Shown in pieces: positions 8,464 to 18,005 of a stretch of DNA of 64,000 bases. Within the stretch, counting starts at the first letter, position 1, and every line of letters starts with the position of its first letter. The stretch spans positions 1 through 64,000 of the forward strand of contig URQQ01000012.1 in assembly GCA_900549995.1 (NCBI GenBank), written 5' to 3'. Made by a program: the position numbers and the translations under genes. The notes beneath the pieces were generated by a model. That model made no database searches and was not told the DNA's origin. It saw only the letters and a program-made list of their open reading frames with translations. The stretch is from an uncultured Lachnospiraceae bacterium. Its GTDB lineage: Bacteria > Bacillota > Clostridia > Lachnospirales > Lachnospiraceae.

Positions 8464-10389
8464 CTAATCTGCTTGTAAATCATGGAATACTGCATTTGTA
8501 TTCCTCACACAAAGTCCTAAAGAACCTCCCATATAATTTGTTAGTTCCCGATGTATCAACACTGCCCCGTCACAGTAAATCTTCAAATTGCACTTGTTAA
8601 CTTTAATACAGATCTGATATGTCCTCTTTAGATTCACTGTCAATGATGTTTGCGCAAACACTGTATTTTCACGTAACAACTTCACCTCATTATGATCAGC
8701 ATCAAAAAGCAGCCGGTATCCATTTCCCTGACCATCCATCCCAAAAACTAAACCAGCACATTTTCCTGTGTGATATGGCATGATTCTCATCTTTGCCTGA
8801 AAATTAAAATCACGGTATTTCTTTTCACAAATCAGCATTCCCTCTTCGCTGCAATCCCCTTCAAGACCATCAATAGTCTCTGCCCATTTTCCGGTAATCA
8901 CCTGATTGAATTGTTGAAACTGTTCTTTCTTTTGCGGCCAAATTGAATCTAATTCATAGTAGCTGCTGCGAATAAGTTTCGCCTTAGAATCCTGCATCCC
9001 AACGAATATACGCTTGCAACAGCCATTAAAAAACAAATTGGTCATAACAACCTTACCATCATCGGCAAAAATCTCTACTTGAGACACATCTGCTATGATA
9101 TGTAATTTAAGCAGATGATCTTTTAATTTTAAAGGTGCCCTGAATATTCCGTCAAATTCTGGTATCTTATATCCACTTTGTGATTGACGTACAAAGTTTA
9201 AATGTTTTTCGTCCTCGTCATAAATTAATTTTACCCAACTTTCATCATCACTGTAAAATACAATTTGAACCTGACCCTTATCATCCTCGAGTTTCAGTTC
9301 ACAGCACAGCTCAAAGGCCTCACTATGCACCTCAAGTTCCAGCCCGTCATTCGGTAACAATTCGCGGTCACTTATCATGGATCGATCTGTTCTCAGTCGC
9401 TGCATCTCTTTCACCGGTTCCTGTATTATGCAGATTTTACTTTCATCTTTTACCAGTTTTAATTCACGAACCGTTGAGAACTGCCCCTTAAAAAGAGAAG
9501 TTGGTTCTTTGTCCCGATAGAGCCAGTTATCAGCCCAGGCAATCATTAATCTTCGATTGTCCTGAGCAGGAATATCGTTCCAGGTTACACCGGCATAAAA
9601 GTCTTTGCCATAATCTAACCATTTAACTTTCCCGGACGGATCATCATTCACAAAACTTTTTCCATCAAATTGCCCTACAAAATATTGCATCCCGGTTCCG
9701 CCTGCCGGCGCACCATCATTAACACTTACAAGCAGAACCCAGCGGCTTTCTTCACGACAGTTTTCAACTGGCAGCTTAAATAAGTCAGGACACTCCCATA
9801 CACCTTTGTGTGAACCCTCTGTGGATCCGAATTCTCCTGTAAACTTCCAGTCAATCAGGTTCAGGGAACGATAAAACTCAACATGATCCTTACATGCCAA
9901 TACCATAATCCAACATTTTGCTTCATCAAACCAAAAAACTTTTGGGTCACGGAAATTCGGATTGCCTCGCGAAGTCAGCACCGGATTCCTTTCATACTTT
10001 GTCCATGTCCGTCCTCGGTCATTACTGTATGCCAGGCCCTGACTCTGCTGTGCATCTACGTGCTCATTATATGTAAATAATGCTACGATCACTTTTTCTC
10101 TGCCATACTGCAGGCCGCTTGTATTATCCCAGTCAACTACCGCACTTCCTGACCAGATCTGTCCAATTGAATCCGGAGCCAATGCTTCCGGAAGATGTTT
10201 CCAATGAACAAGATCCTTACTTACTGCATGCCCCCAATGAATATGATTGTTAACATTATACTGATGCATCAGGTGGTACTCTTCCTCATAATAAAACAAT
10301 CCATTGGGATCATTGATAATATGCGATTCGGCCGTATAATGAATCTGAGGGCGATACATATCCTTAAAATATTTTTCTCTGGTTATCAT
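8464..10389 (-). CDS. GH32 beta-fructosidase (levanase/inulinase type) with C-terminal lectin-like domain
   Basis: Hydrolyses beta-fructosidic bonds in sucrose, inulin-type or levan-type oligosaccharides. Family 32 landmarks: NDPNG with nucleophile Asp27, FRDPK (Asp148, transition-state stabiliser) and WECPD with acid/base Glu199. The five-bladed propeller (about 1-330) is followed by the GH32 beta-sandwich, then from about residue 495 an extra domain (ITGKWAETIDGLEG onward) resembling CBM66 or LamG-like modules. No signal peptide, so the enzyme should be cytoplasmic and act on imported sugars. It is the last gene of the ABC-transporter operon, 7 nt after the permease; AAAGGAT lies before the ATG. 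Confidence 0.93.
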   Translation of the reverse strand: MITREKYFKDMYRPQIHYTAESHIINDPNGLFYYEEEYHLMHQYNVNNHIHWGHAVSKDLVHWKHLPEALAPDSIGQIWSGSAVVDWDNTSGLQYGREKVIVALFTYNEHVDAQQSQGLAYSNDRGRTWTKYERNPVLTSRGNPNFRDPKVFWFDEAKCWIMVLACKDHVEFYRSLNLIDWKFTGEFGSTEGSHKGVWECPDLFKLPVENCREESRWVLLVSVNDGAPAGGTGMQYFVGQFDGKSFVNDDPSGKVKWLDYGKDFYAGVTWNDIPAQDNRRLMIAWADNWLYRDKEPTSLFKGQFSTVRELKLVKDESKICIIQEPVKEMQRLRTDRSMISDRELLPNDGLELEVHSEAFELCCELKLEDDKGQVQIVFYSDDESWVKLIYDEDEKHLNFVRQSQSGYKIPEFDGIFRAPLKLKDHLLKLHIIADVSQVEIFADDGKVVMTNLFFNGCCKRIFVGMQDSKAKLIRSSYYELDSIWPQKKEQFQQFNQVITGKWAETIDGLEGDCSEEGMLICEKKYRDFNFQAKMRIMPYHTGKCAGLVFGMDGQGNGYRLLFDADHNEVKLLRENTVFAQTSLTVNLKRTYQICIKVNKCNLKIYCDGAVLIHRELTNYMGGSLGLCVRNTNAVFHDLQAD

Positions 10390-10396
10390 ATTATTT

Positions 10397-11221
10397 TTAT
10401 CCTTTCACGCCGCCGGCACTCAAACCTTTTACAAACTGCTTCTGGAACAGTATGAAAACCACCACTACCGGTGCCAGTCCAATCATTGCTCCTGCCGCCA
10501 GCAAATGATAATCTGCACCATAAGTTTGGAAGAAAGTCGAGATCGCCAATGGTATCGTATGATAATTCTGATTCTGGAGAAAGAATACCGATTGACCATA
10601 ATTATTCCAAATGCCAACACCCTGCATAATAACCACTGTAGCTGTGATTGGCTTTAACAACGGAAACGTAACCTTCCAGAAAGCTCCAAATCTGGAGCAC
10701 CCGTCGATAATTGCCGCTTCTTCAACCGACTCGCTCATCGAACGGATAAATCCCTCATATAAAAACACCGAAAACGGCAGGCTTTGACATGCCAGAAGAA
10801 AAATCATTGCCCAATGCGTATTGATTCCATTTATTCTTTTCATGATAGAATACAACGGTACTGTGTTAATAATTCCCGGTACCATCATACTTAATATCAT
10901 GATGTTAAAAATAAACCTGTTTATCCTACTTTTATTTCGCGCCGCTGCATACCCTCCACAGGCAGCACAAAATACCAATAAAATCACTGCACCAACTGTT
11001 ATAAACAAAGAGTTAAACATCGCTCTCCCCATATTGGCTGCCTTCCACGCACTGCTGAAATTCGCGAAATTTAACGCCCTCGGAAACCACTCTTCTGCTA
11101 TACTGCTGCCGGCATCACTTAAACTTAAATAAAACATAATATAAAATGGAATCATAAAAACGATGATAATTACAACGATACCCAAAACAGGAAATAATTT
11201 TTTTAATGTTTTCACTGGCAA
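10397..11221 (-). CDS. Carbohydrate ABC transporter permease (MalG type)
   Basis: Inner-membrane permease of a CUT1-type sugar importer. It has six predicted transmembrane segments, a periplasm-facing first loop, and the EAA coupling motif EEAAIIDGCSRFGAFWKVTFP that contacts the ATPase. The 274-residue length is normal. It lies between the first permease and the GH32 gene. No cognate ATPase gene is present; such importers in Firmicutes often share one MsmK/UgpC-type ATPase encoded elsewhere. Confidence 0.93.
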   Translation of the reverse strand: MPVKTLKKLFPVLGIVVIIIVFMIPFYIMFYLSLSDAGSSIAEEWFPRALNFANFSSAWKAANMGRAMFNSLFITVGAVILLVFCAACGGYAAARNKSRINRFIFNIMILSMMVPGIINTVPLYSIMKRINGINTHWAMIFLLACQSLPFSVFLYEGFIRSMSESVEEAAIIDGCSRFGAFWKVTFPLLKPITATVVIMQGVGIWNNYGQSVFFLQNQNYHTIPLAISTFFQTYGADYHLLAAGAMIGLAPVVVVFILFQKQFVKGLSAGGVKG

Positions 11222-11227
11222 CCTCCT

Positions 11228-12108
11228 TTACATTTCTACTTCTTTCCCTCTCATCCACCGCAGCGAAACAGCAACCGGAATGACAATGATGAAAAACATA
11301 ATAATTGATACCGCTGTTGCATAACCCGCAAAGCCGTTAAATGACTGCTTGTAAATAAATATACTAAGTGACTCTGTAGCATAGCCGGGTCCCCCCATAG
11401 TAATCGCCATAATAATATCAAATACCGCCATGGAACCGATGATATTGGTAAATATGTTAATCCGCGCTGATGGATATAATAACGGCCAGGTTACATTTTT
11501 AAACATTTGCAAAGGCCCTGCCCCATCTATTCTTGCAGATTCATATAACTCACCAGGAATTGATTGCAGTCCGGCCAGGTAAATCATCATTGGACCGCCC
11601 ACAAACTGCCACACATTTACAATAATAATCAACCAGATAGCTTTATCCGGATCTCCCATCCAAACGAATAGTCACTCCCAAATTGCTGCAATATTTTATC
11701 AAGAACTCCGGTTCTTGGCGATAAAATCAAAGTCCAAAGATACCCCATAATCAGCGGACTGATGATTGATGGCATATAGACTGCCGTACGCGCCAATATC
11801 TTTCCTTTCACTTTTGAATCAAACAAAATTGCTAAAAGCAATCCAAAAACATTCAGCAATACCGGACTTACCAACCCAAACAACAAGGTGACTCCGATTG
11901 CATGAAGTGCACGTTGATCGGAAAAAAATCGAATAAAATTGCTTAGTCCGATAAAATTACGCTCCTCTGAAAAACCATTCCAATCAGTCATACTTACCCC
12001 TGCCCCCTGAACTAATGGCAGAATAAAAAACATCAAAAAAAGCAGAGCCGCCGGCAGAAACATAAATTTATGTAAGTTGGTAGATACTTTACTTCTTATC
12101 ACACTCAT
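11228..12108 (-). pseudogene. Carbohydrate ABC transporter permease (MalF/UgpA type), frameshifted
   Basis: Two reading frames encode one permease. 12108-11629 gives the N-terminal half (MSVIRSKVSTNLHKFMFLP through VLDKILQQFGSDYSFGW) and then runs into a few unrelated codons; 11659-11228 gives the C-terminal half starting MGDPDKAIWLIIIVNVWQFV and containing the EAA-type ELYESARIDGAGPLQMFKNV. Related permeases read through this point as W-x-GDP, so the break is at about 11655-11662. The local sequence TTTGGATGGGAGATCC is what would be left if one ATGG of a tandem ATGGATGG were lost. It could be a real loss-of-function mutation, a strain polymorphism or a sequencing error; a two-polypeptide permease restarting at ATG 11659 is less likely because no good ribosome site is present. 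Confidence 0.85.
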
Positions 12109-12132
12109 TGATCTACTCCTTTTCTGTTAAAG

Positions 12133-12170
12133 AGGGAGCTGCGTATGTATCACTCACCCCGCAACTCCCT
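12133..12170 (-). terminator. Intercistronic hairpin after the sugar-binding protein gene
   Basis: Inverted repeat AGGGAGCTGCG / CGCAACTCCCT (one mismatch) in the 78-nt gap between the binding-protein gene and the first permease. There is only a weak T tract downstream. Such hairpins are known to protect or partly terminate the upstream message, giving more binding protein than permease; that role here is inference. Confidence 0.6.
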
Positions 12171-12186
12171 GCATGAAAATATGAAA

Positions 12187-13485
12187 CTATTGTGCATCAA
12201 AAGCAGTTTTCCACGCCGTCTCATATGCCTTGGCAAATTCCTCAGGGGTATATTGACCGGCAAAAAATTCTTGCAGCATCACACCAGTTGCGTCACCGCC
12301 AAAGCCAGCCGGTTCTTTAGCCGGTCCCAGTAATGCTGCGGTTTCAACAACCTCTTCGGCACTTTTAACAATCGGTCCCAAATCAACGTCAACATCCGCA
12401 AATGCCGTCGGCGCATTTCTTGTCTCTGTATAAGAAGCCTGGTTTTCCGCACTAAATAACCATGTTAAAAATTCTTTTGCAGCTTCCTGATTCGGCGAAT
12501 CGGCCATTATGTAGTACGTACTGTCAGGACTTAGATTGACCGCCGGTTTAACATCGGAATTGATCGCCGGCATAGCACTGACACGAAGTTCATTCACTGC
12601 ATCCGGATTGATATCTAAAATACCGCCAAGGGCAAATAATCCTTGGAAAATAACCGCTGCATCACCATTTGCAATGGCATTCATCGCGTCATCATAAGTT
12701 GCGGTAAGGACGTTTCCATTGATTAATCCTTCTTCCTGCAAAGTACCAAGCCACCGGATATATTCTTCCATCGCACCGCCCTTCTCGGAATATTTCAAAA
12801 CACTTAAATCTCCTCGTAATGCCGCTTTTCCATACTCTTCTTCCCCAATTTTCTGCCGTTCCACTGCTTCCGGGATATAACCAAACAGCATTCCAATCGT
12901 CCATGCCTCTTTTCCTGAAAAATATAACGGATCCATATCCGGATTCGCTTTTTTTATCGCCCGGAGGTTATCCGTAAACTCATCCAAAGTTTCAGCCGGT
13001 TTTAAATTTAATTCGTCGAACACCTTTTGATTGTATATTGCGGCCGTAATCATCGTATTCGTTGGGAGATAATAGTTTTTTCCACTTTTCGTGTCTTTTG
13101 AAAGATTTTTGACCGACGGATCAATTCGATCCCACCACTCGCTATCAGATAAGTCAACAAATTTCTCGGCATCAATCATCTGTTGTGTTGACATGGTTGT
13201 AATATCCGGAAGATCATCTGCCGCTATCTTCGTCTGAAGTGCTGCTGTCCCTTCTTTTTGGAACTCATGTTCAACCTTAATCGTATCGCTTTGTTCATTA
13301 AACCGATCAACTGCTTCATTATACCAATCAACCATCTCCACATTTCCGTTAAAGAACTTAACTACCGTTTTATCCTTTGAGCCGCTTTCCAAACTGCCGC
13401 CATTCCCATCCGTTTTGCCGCCGCATCCTGCCATGCTGACCACCATCAAGGCTGCAAGCATACCTGCTAAAATTTTCTTTTTCAT
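12187..13485 (-). CDS. Extracellular sugar-binding lipoprotein of an ABC importer
   Basis: Substrate-capture protein of the fructan importer. Start set at ATG 13485 (MKKKILAGMLAALMV), six bases after AGGAGGG; two earlier in-frame ATGs are too close to or upstream of that site. A lipoprotein signal runs to Cys21 (VSMAGCGG), so the mature protein is lipid-anchored outside the membrane. The remainder is a typical family-1 solute-binding protein of 432 residues in total. It is the first gene of the operon, transcribed away from the two-component system, which likely controls it. Confidence 0.92.
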   Translation of the reverse strand: MKKKILAGMLAALMVVSMAGCGGKTDGNGGSLESGSKDKTVVKFFNGNVEMVDWYNEAVDRFNEQSDTIKVEHEFQKEGTAALQTKIAADDLPDITTMSTQQMIDAEKFVDLSDSEWWDRIDPSVKNLSKDTKSGKNYYLPTNTMITAAIYNQKVFDELNLKPAETLDEFTDNLRAIKKANPDMDPLYFSGKEAWTIGMLFGYIPEAVERQKIGEEEYGKAALRGDLSVLKYSEKGGAMEEYIRWLGTLQEEGLINGNVLTATYDDAMNAIANGDAAVIFQGLFALGGILDINPDAVNELRVSAMPAINSDVKPAVNLSPDSTYYIMADSPNQEAAKEFLTWLFSAENQASYTETRNAPTAFADVDVDLGPIVKSAEEVVETAALLGPAKEPAGFGGDATGVMLQEFFAGQYTPEEFAKAYETAWKTAFDAQ

Positions 13486-13523
13486 ATTCATCCCTCCTGT
13501 AATCATTTAGGTTTCTAACTTAT

Positions 13524-13552
13524 AATGTAAGTATAAATTCTTACTTGCCCAA
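13524..13552 (-). promoter_or_regulatory. Predicted promoter of the fructan transport operon
   Basis: On the minus strand TTGGGC (13552-13547), 17 bases, then TACATT (13529-13524), 38 bases upstream of the binding-protein start. A short dyad GTAAG/CTTAC (about 13525-13545) lies inside. Imperfect hexamers would suit an activator-dependent promoter, consistent with the divergent AraC-type response regulator. Moderate-to-low certainty. Confidence 0.4.
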
Positions 13553-13661
13553 GTGAAATACCCAAAACTTACGATCAGGGTACGATTTTTTCTCATTTCC
13601 GGAAAACAACAATTTTATATGATATATTATCATTATCAACTTATAAAGGAGAGGATTTATT

Positions 13662-15491
13662 TTGGACCGTTTATTAAAGTCATGTTCACTTAAAATGCAC
13701 AGCATTCGATTTACTCTTACTTTTGTCGTGGCAACCCTGATCTTAATTTCAATTTTTATTACATCGATATTATCATATACAAGATACACAAAAGATTTTG
13801 AATCTCAATCTTCTGCACAAACTCAGCAGACACTGGAGCAGCTTTCCTATAATATCGGCAACTATCTGGATGAGCTTTTCCGATTGACAACTTACCTGTA
13901 TTATGACAGCACTATTATCGATGAATTCGAAAAAAAAGGCGGAGATAATGCCGAACGGCTGGAACGTCGGCGCGTCATTGAAAATTACCTTGATCAAATC
14001 ATGATTATGCCGCGTAAAGATATTCTGAATGTCTTTATCATAACAGATGAAATTTATTTTAGTGGAAGAATGCCTAAAAGTGTTGACTATAATATAGAGT
14101 TTGAAAATTATGACTGGTATAAAAATGCTATAAATAACAAAGAGTCTTCCTTTATCCCTCCTCATTTGGAACAAATAGTAACCTATCCTAAAGACACTGT
14201 TTTTTCGATTGTAAAACCGTTAAAAAGCATCCGAAATATTGATCAGGTAATCGGCGTTATTAAAGTTGATGCCAGCTACAATGGTATTTATGATCTGGCT
14301 GCCAAAGTAAATATGGGAAATGATGGCGGCATCTTTATCATTGATGAGCAAAAAAACCTGATTTACAGCAACATTGATGATCATAAAGTTGACCTTTTAT
14401 CTGATACTGCATTGTCTGCTGATTCACCTTGGAAGCAGGAACTTGACAGCACTAAATATTTAATGAATTTTGCCAAAGTGACAAACTCCAACTGGACCAT
14501 TGTATCGGTAAATTCATTAGATGAACTTACCACTAACGCGAAGCAGACCCGGGATTTCACACTGATTCTGGCCACTCTGAGTTCGCTTTCGGCAATTATT
14601 GTACTGCTCATCTTTGCCCGGAGATTTCTGCAGCCTTTAATGGAGATCGTACAACTGATGAAAGAAGTCCGCAAAGGGAATTTTCAGGTTCATTTCCAAA
14701 GCAAACGCCAAGATGAAATCGGTTACCTGGGAGATTCCTTTAATTCAATGGTGGAGACCATTAACGAAAATATAAACCGCAATACGCAGCTTGCCACTCA
14801 AGTTTATGAAGCCAATGCACTCCATTCCCAGGCACAGTTAAATGCTTTGCAAAGTCAAATCAAACCACATTTTCTTTATAATACTCTGAATATGATAAGT
14901 ATGCAGATTCAATTAGATAAACACGATCAGGCCGTGGATAATATCAACAAACTCCATCAATTATTACGGGGTATGGCCAAATGGGATAAAGAAGTGACAT
15001 TGGAAAACGAATATTCAGTATTAGACTGTTATCTAAGCATCCAACACAGTCGTTTTGAGGAGCGATTGAAGTATGAATTATTTCTCGAAGATGGGCTCAA
15101 TCATCAATATATCTTATCTTTTATACTTCAGCCAATCGTAGAGAATGCGGTTATTCACGGTTTAGAACAGCAGCGTGCCCAGACGAGAGTTACTGTTAAA
15201 GGCTTTACAAAAGACCAATATACCTATTTTGTCATTGCGGATACCGGTAAAGGAATGACTCCCGAACAATTGGATCTTCTCAAAACCAAACTTAACAGGA
15301 TCTCCAGTCAAACCGAAAAATTCTCCCCTCCCGGAGCCAACGGCCACATCGGACTGGAAAATGTGAATAATCGTATAAAATTGCATTATGGGGATGAATA
15401 TGGAATACATGTCACCAGTGAACTTAATGTTGGCACTGAATTTACAATAAAATTACCGCTGCTAAAAATGGAGGTGTTAAAAAATGTATAA
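13662..15491 (+). CDS. Sensor histidine kinase, YesM type
   Basis: Membrane sensor kinase of a two-component system. TTG start at 13662 is supported by AAAGGAGAGG seven bases upstream. Order: TM1 (about 16-39), extracytoplasmic sensing domain (40-298), TM2 (299-319), HAMP (320-372), His-kinase domain with phospho-acceptor His403 in QIKPHFLYNTLNM, N box IVENAVIHGLE, and G boxes DTGKGM and GHIGLENVNNRI. 609 residues. Its stop overlaps the response regulator by 8 nt, and it is divergent from the sugar-binding protein gene, so oligofructose-type sugars are the likely signal (inference). Confidence 0.94.
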   Translation: MDRLLKSCSLKMHSIRFTLTFVVATLILISIFITSILSYTRYTKDFESQSSAQTQQTLEQLSYNIGNYLDELFRLTTYLYYDSTIIDEFEKKGGDNAERLERRRVIENYLDQIMIMPRKDILNVFIITDEIYFSGRMPKSVDYNIEFENYDWYKNAINNKESSFIPPHLEQIVTYPKDTVFSIVKPLKSIRNIDQVIGVIKVDASYNGIYDLAAKVNMGNDGGIFIIDEQKNLIYSNIDDHKVDLLSDTALSADSPWKQELDSTKYLMNFAKVTNSNWTIVSVNSLDELTTNAKQTRDFTLILATLSSLSAIIVLLIFARRFLQPLMEIVQLMKEVRKGNFQVHFQSKRQDEIGYLGDSFNSMVETINENINRNTQLATQVYEANALHSQAQLNALQSQIKPHFLYNTLNMISMQIQLDKHDQAVDNINKLHQLLRGMAKWDKEVTLENEYSVLDCYLSIQHSRFEERLKYELFLEDGLNHQYILSFILQPIVENAVIHGLEQQRAQTRVTVKGFTKDQYTYFVIADTGKGMTPEQLDLLKTKLNRISSQTEKFSPPGANGHIGLENVNNRIKLHYGDEYGIHVTSELNVGTEFTIKLPLLKMEVLKNV

Positions 15492-17115
15492 TGTTTTATT
15501 AGTGGATGATGAAAAGCTTACTCTGGACTATCTTTCCCTGTCTATCCCGAAACAGGATGCTGATTGGTCCATCGCAAACGTATGCTATGACGGTATCTCG
15601 GCATTGGAATGGCTGGAGGATCATAAGGCAGATTTGATTATTACAGATATTAAAATGCCAGAAATGACTGGTCTGGAATTGTGTCAGGCTGTACTGGAAA
15701 AAAATCCGCAGCAGAAAATAATTATTTTGTCAGGATATGATGAATTTCAATTTGCCCAGCAGGCGATTAAATTTGGCGTGAAAGATTATCTGCTAAAACC
15801 AATTTCGCTCACTAACTTAAAAGAAACATTAGAAACGATAAAACAAACTCTTAATGCAGAACAGACGGAAGAATATATGTATGACCGGCTGCTGGAATTA
15901 TCTGAAGAAGGGAAGCTCCAAATCGTATCACGCTTTATCCAGGCCATCATTAATGACTCTTATGTTGAAACGAAATCTCTCCATCCAATAATCCACCGCA
16001 TGAAGATAAATCTGCTTGATGGCGCCGGCATTATCATGAAAATAAGTTGGGATGAAGATATTCTTCTCTCTCAGAATGTCCCTGTAAGCGACCTGCCGCT
16101 TTATAAATATATACTTTACCGCCTTACGCTTGAACTTGCCGAACAGTATCCGGCAAATATATGGGTCAGCCTGGATCAAAATGAGGATGCAGTAACTCTG
16201 TTATCTGCTGAAACCTATCACTTGGCCTCTAACCTTGCTGAAAATTTCCTGGACGAAATTAAAAAAAATAAATTTCCATATATAGATCTGACGCTGTCCG
16301 CCGGTCAAAGCACCGCCTTTGAAGACATATTAATGATTAACGACGCCTACCAGGAAGCAAGTATTGCATTAGATTGCCGTCTGCTTTCCTGTAAAGATAA
16401 GCTTTATATCTATGATGAAATTGATATCTCCTTAGTAACCCGGATCAAAAAACTGCGAGAGTATATTCAGGCACTTTATTCGGTTATAATCAAGGAACAA
16501 TCCACCGAACAGTCATTGTATATCGATGCGATCATTGCATTAATACCCGATGCCGCCCGTAAAAATCGAATTGCTATTGGCCGATACCTTGTTCAATGTT
16601 TCACTGCCCGTCAAATTTCATCGGATACAAATCAAATGAGGTATGTTTCATCATTGATACCCCAGCTGGCAACAGAATCAAACCTGACCCTGCGCGATTA
16701 TTTACTTAAAGTGATTCGTCTTCTTTCCAGCCCGCAGCACACAAACTTACCTGCACCAAATGGCATTGTCTCAGAAGGGAATATCGTCGACAGAGCAAAG
16801 CAGTATATCCGTCTCCACTATGCCAGTCCGATAAGCCTTGCCTTAATTGCTGAGGAAATAGGTGTGTCACCTAATTATTTAAGCACACTGTTTCATACCG
16901 AAGCTGGCGAATCGTATATTAAATATCTCACCGGCATACGGATGGAAAATGCGGTTAACTATATGAAAAACGACCCCTGTATCAAGATCTATGAAATTGC
17001 GGAAAAGGTAGGTTATATAAATGTCAAACACTTTTCGTATGTTTTTAAACAATATTACCGCACCTCACCGGGTGAGTATCAGCAGAAAATACTAAAAGAA
17101 TATAAAACACTTTGA
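15484..17115 (+). CDS. Response regulator with AraC-type DNA-binding domain, YesN type
   Basis: Transcription factor partner of the upstream kinase. The receiver domain (1-120) has acidic residues Asp8/Asp9, phospho-acceptor Asp55 in IITDIKMPEMTG and Lys105 in KDYLLKP. A long middle region of unknown fold follows, then a C-terminal AraC HTH pair (about 440-540) with the family's GVSPNYLSTLF and EIAEKVGYINVKHFSYVFK. 543 residues. Overlaps the kinase gene and ends right at a terminator. Most likely activates the divergent transport/fructanase operon. Confidence 0.94.
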   Translation: MYNVLLVDDEKLTLDYLSLSIPKQDADWSIANVCYDGISALEWLEDHKADLIITDIKMPEMTGLELCQAVLEKNPQQKIIILSGYDEFQFAQQAIKFGVKDYLLKPISLTNLKETLETIKQTLNAEQTEEYMYDRLLELSEEGKLQIVSRFIQAIINDSYVETKSLHPIIHRMKINLLDGAGIIMKISWDEDILLSQNVPVSDLPLYKYILYRLTLELAEQYPANIWVSLDQNEDAVTLLSAETYHLASNLAENFLDEIKKNKFPYIDLTLSAGQSTAFEDILMINDAYQEASIALDCRLLSCKDKLYIYDEIDISLVTRIKKLREYIQALYSVIIKEQSTEQSLYIDAIIALIPDAARKNRIAIGRYLVQCFTARQISSDTNQMRYVSSLIPQLATESNLTLRDYLLKVIRLLSSPQHTNLPAPNGIVSEGNIVDRAKQYIRLHYASPISLALIAEEIGVSPNYLSTLFHTEAGESYIKYLTGIRMENAVNYMKNDPCIKIYEIAEKVGYINVKHFSYVFKQYYRTSPGEYQQKILKEYKTL

Positions 17116-17148
17116 GGCGGGATTTGACTCCCGCCTCTTTCATTTTTT
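17114..17148 (+). terminator. Terminator of the two-component operon
   Basis: Perfect nine-base-pair stem GAGGCGGGA / TCCCGCCTC with a six-base loop, starting inside the stop codon, followed by TTTCATTTTTT. Confidence 0.93.
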
Positions 17149-17290
17149 ATTTCTTCGGCCTGCATGGCGGATTTAAAGCTGCACACACTTCCGCCAGAGA
17201 TTTCTTCATAACTGCAATCTTACCGCACAACCCTCTGTAATCATATGCACACTGACAACACTTTTTATTAAATTTCTTCTTCCAGTTCAT
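17147..17290 (-). CDS. Small cysteine-rich protein, 47 residues, function unknown
   Basis: A short open frame that I translated by hand: ATG at 17290, TAA at 17147. The product begins MNWKKKFNKKCCQCAYDY and ends NPPCRPKK, with six cysteines (positions 11, 12, 14, 22 and two near the C-terminus) and many lysines. GGGGAA lies about six bases before the ATG. It sits 58 nt downstream of trmB on the same strand and could share its message. Cys spacing CC-x-C-x7-C could bind zinc or an iron-sulfur cluster, but I recognise no family. Whether it is translated is unproven. Confidence 0.5.
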   Translation of the reverse strand: MNWKKKFNKKCCQCAYDYRGLCGKIAVMKKSLAEVCAALNPPCRPKK

Positions 17291-17348
17291 AAAAATTCCC
17301 CGGATCATTTTTAATCTTATAACAGTTTATGCCACTGAACTTAAATTG

Positions 17349-18005
17349 CTACAAATTCTTCTGTCTTGCAATCAGTTTGCAGATTGGATTTCCCTTGCTT
17401 GAGAACTTCTCCTCATATTCTGTCATCACGTTACCTTCATTCATGAGCTCGTCATGATGAAGATCGAAGGTATGGCTGCACAATACCCATCCGGCTTCCT
17501 CTACCTGCTCCAGTGAAAATTCGAAAAGCCCCTGATTATCCGTCTTAAACTCTACAGTACCGTCTGATGCCAGTATTGTCTCGTAACGTTCAAAAAACTG
17601 AGTTGAGGTGAGGCGTCTCTTCGCATGTCTTGCTTTCGGCCATGGATCTGAAAAATTCAGGTAGATTCTCTTCACCTCTCCTCTTTCGAAAACATTGCCG
17701 ATATCTGCTGCATCCATACAGATAAACTTTATGTTTGTAAGACTTTTAAATTCCTCTGTATCATATTTCTCGATCGCCCTCAGAAGGACACTGGAATAGC
17801 GCTCAATCCCGATATAGTTTATATCAGGATTATTTTTCGCCGTCGTCATAAGAAAACGCCCTTTCCCCATCCCAATCTCAATATGAATGGGGTTCTCGTT
17901 TCCAAACACTTCCTTCCATTTTCCCTTGTTATTTTCTTCCTCTTTTATGACTGCTTCATGAGCCAGCAGTACTTCATCCGCTCTCGGTATATTCCGAAGT
18001 CTCAT
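17349..18005 (-). CDS. trmB: tRNA (guanine-N7-)-methyltransferase
   Basis: Methylates N7 of guanosine-46 in tRNA variable loops using S-adenosylmethionine. The 218-residue protein carries the SAM-binding motif IHIEIGMGKGRFL near residue 40 and the family block NFSDPWPKARHAKRRL near residue 120, with the C-terminal TEYEEKF. Normal length. It stands alone on minus with the tiny Cys-rich ORF downstream and the V-ATPase operon divergent upstream. Confidence 0.96.
   Translation of the reverse strand: MRLRNIPRADEVLLAHEAVIKEEENNKGKWKEVFGNENPIHIEIGMGKGRFLMTTAKNNPDINYIGIERYSSVLLRAIEKYDTEEFKSLTNIKFICMDAADIGNVFERGEVKRIYLNFSDPWPKARHAKRRLTSTQFFERYETILASDGTVEFKTDNQGLFEFSLEQVEEAGWVLCSHTFDLHHDELMNEGNVMTEYEEKFSSKGNPICKLIARQKNL

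Noticed and set aside
11629..11659. Programmed ribosomal frameshift in the permease
   Set aside because: No slippery heptamer or downstream stimulatory structure is evident at the junction; a small deletion explains it better.
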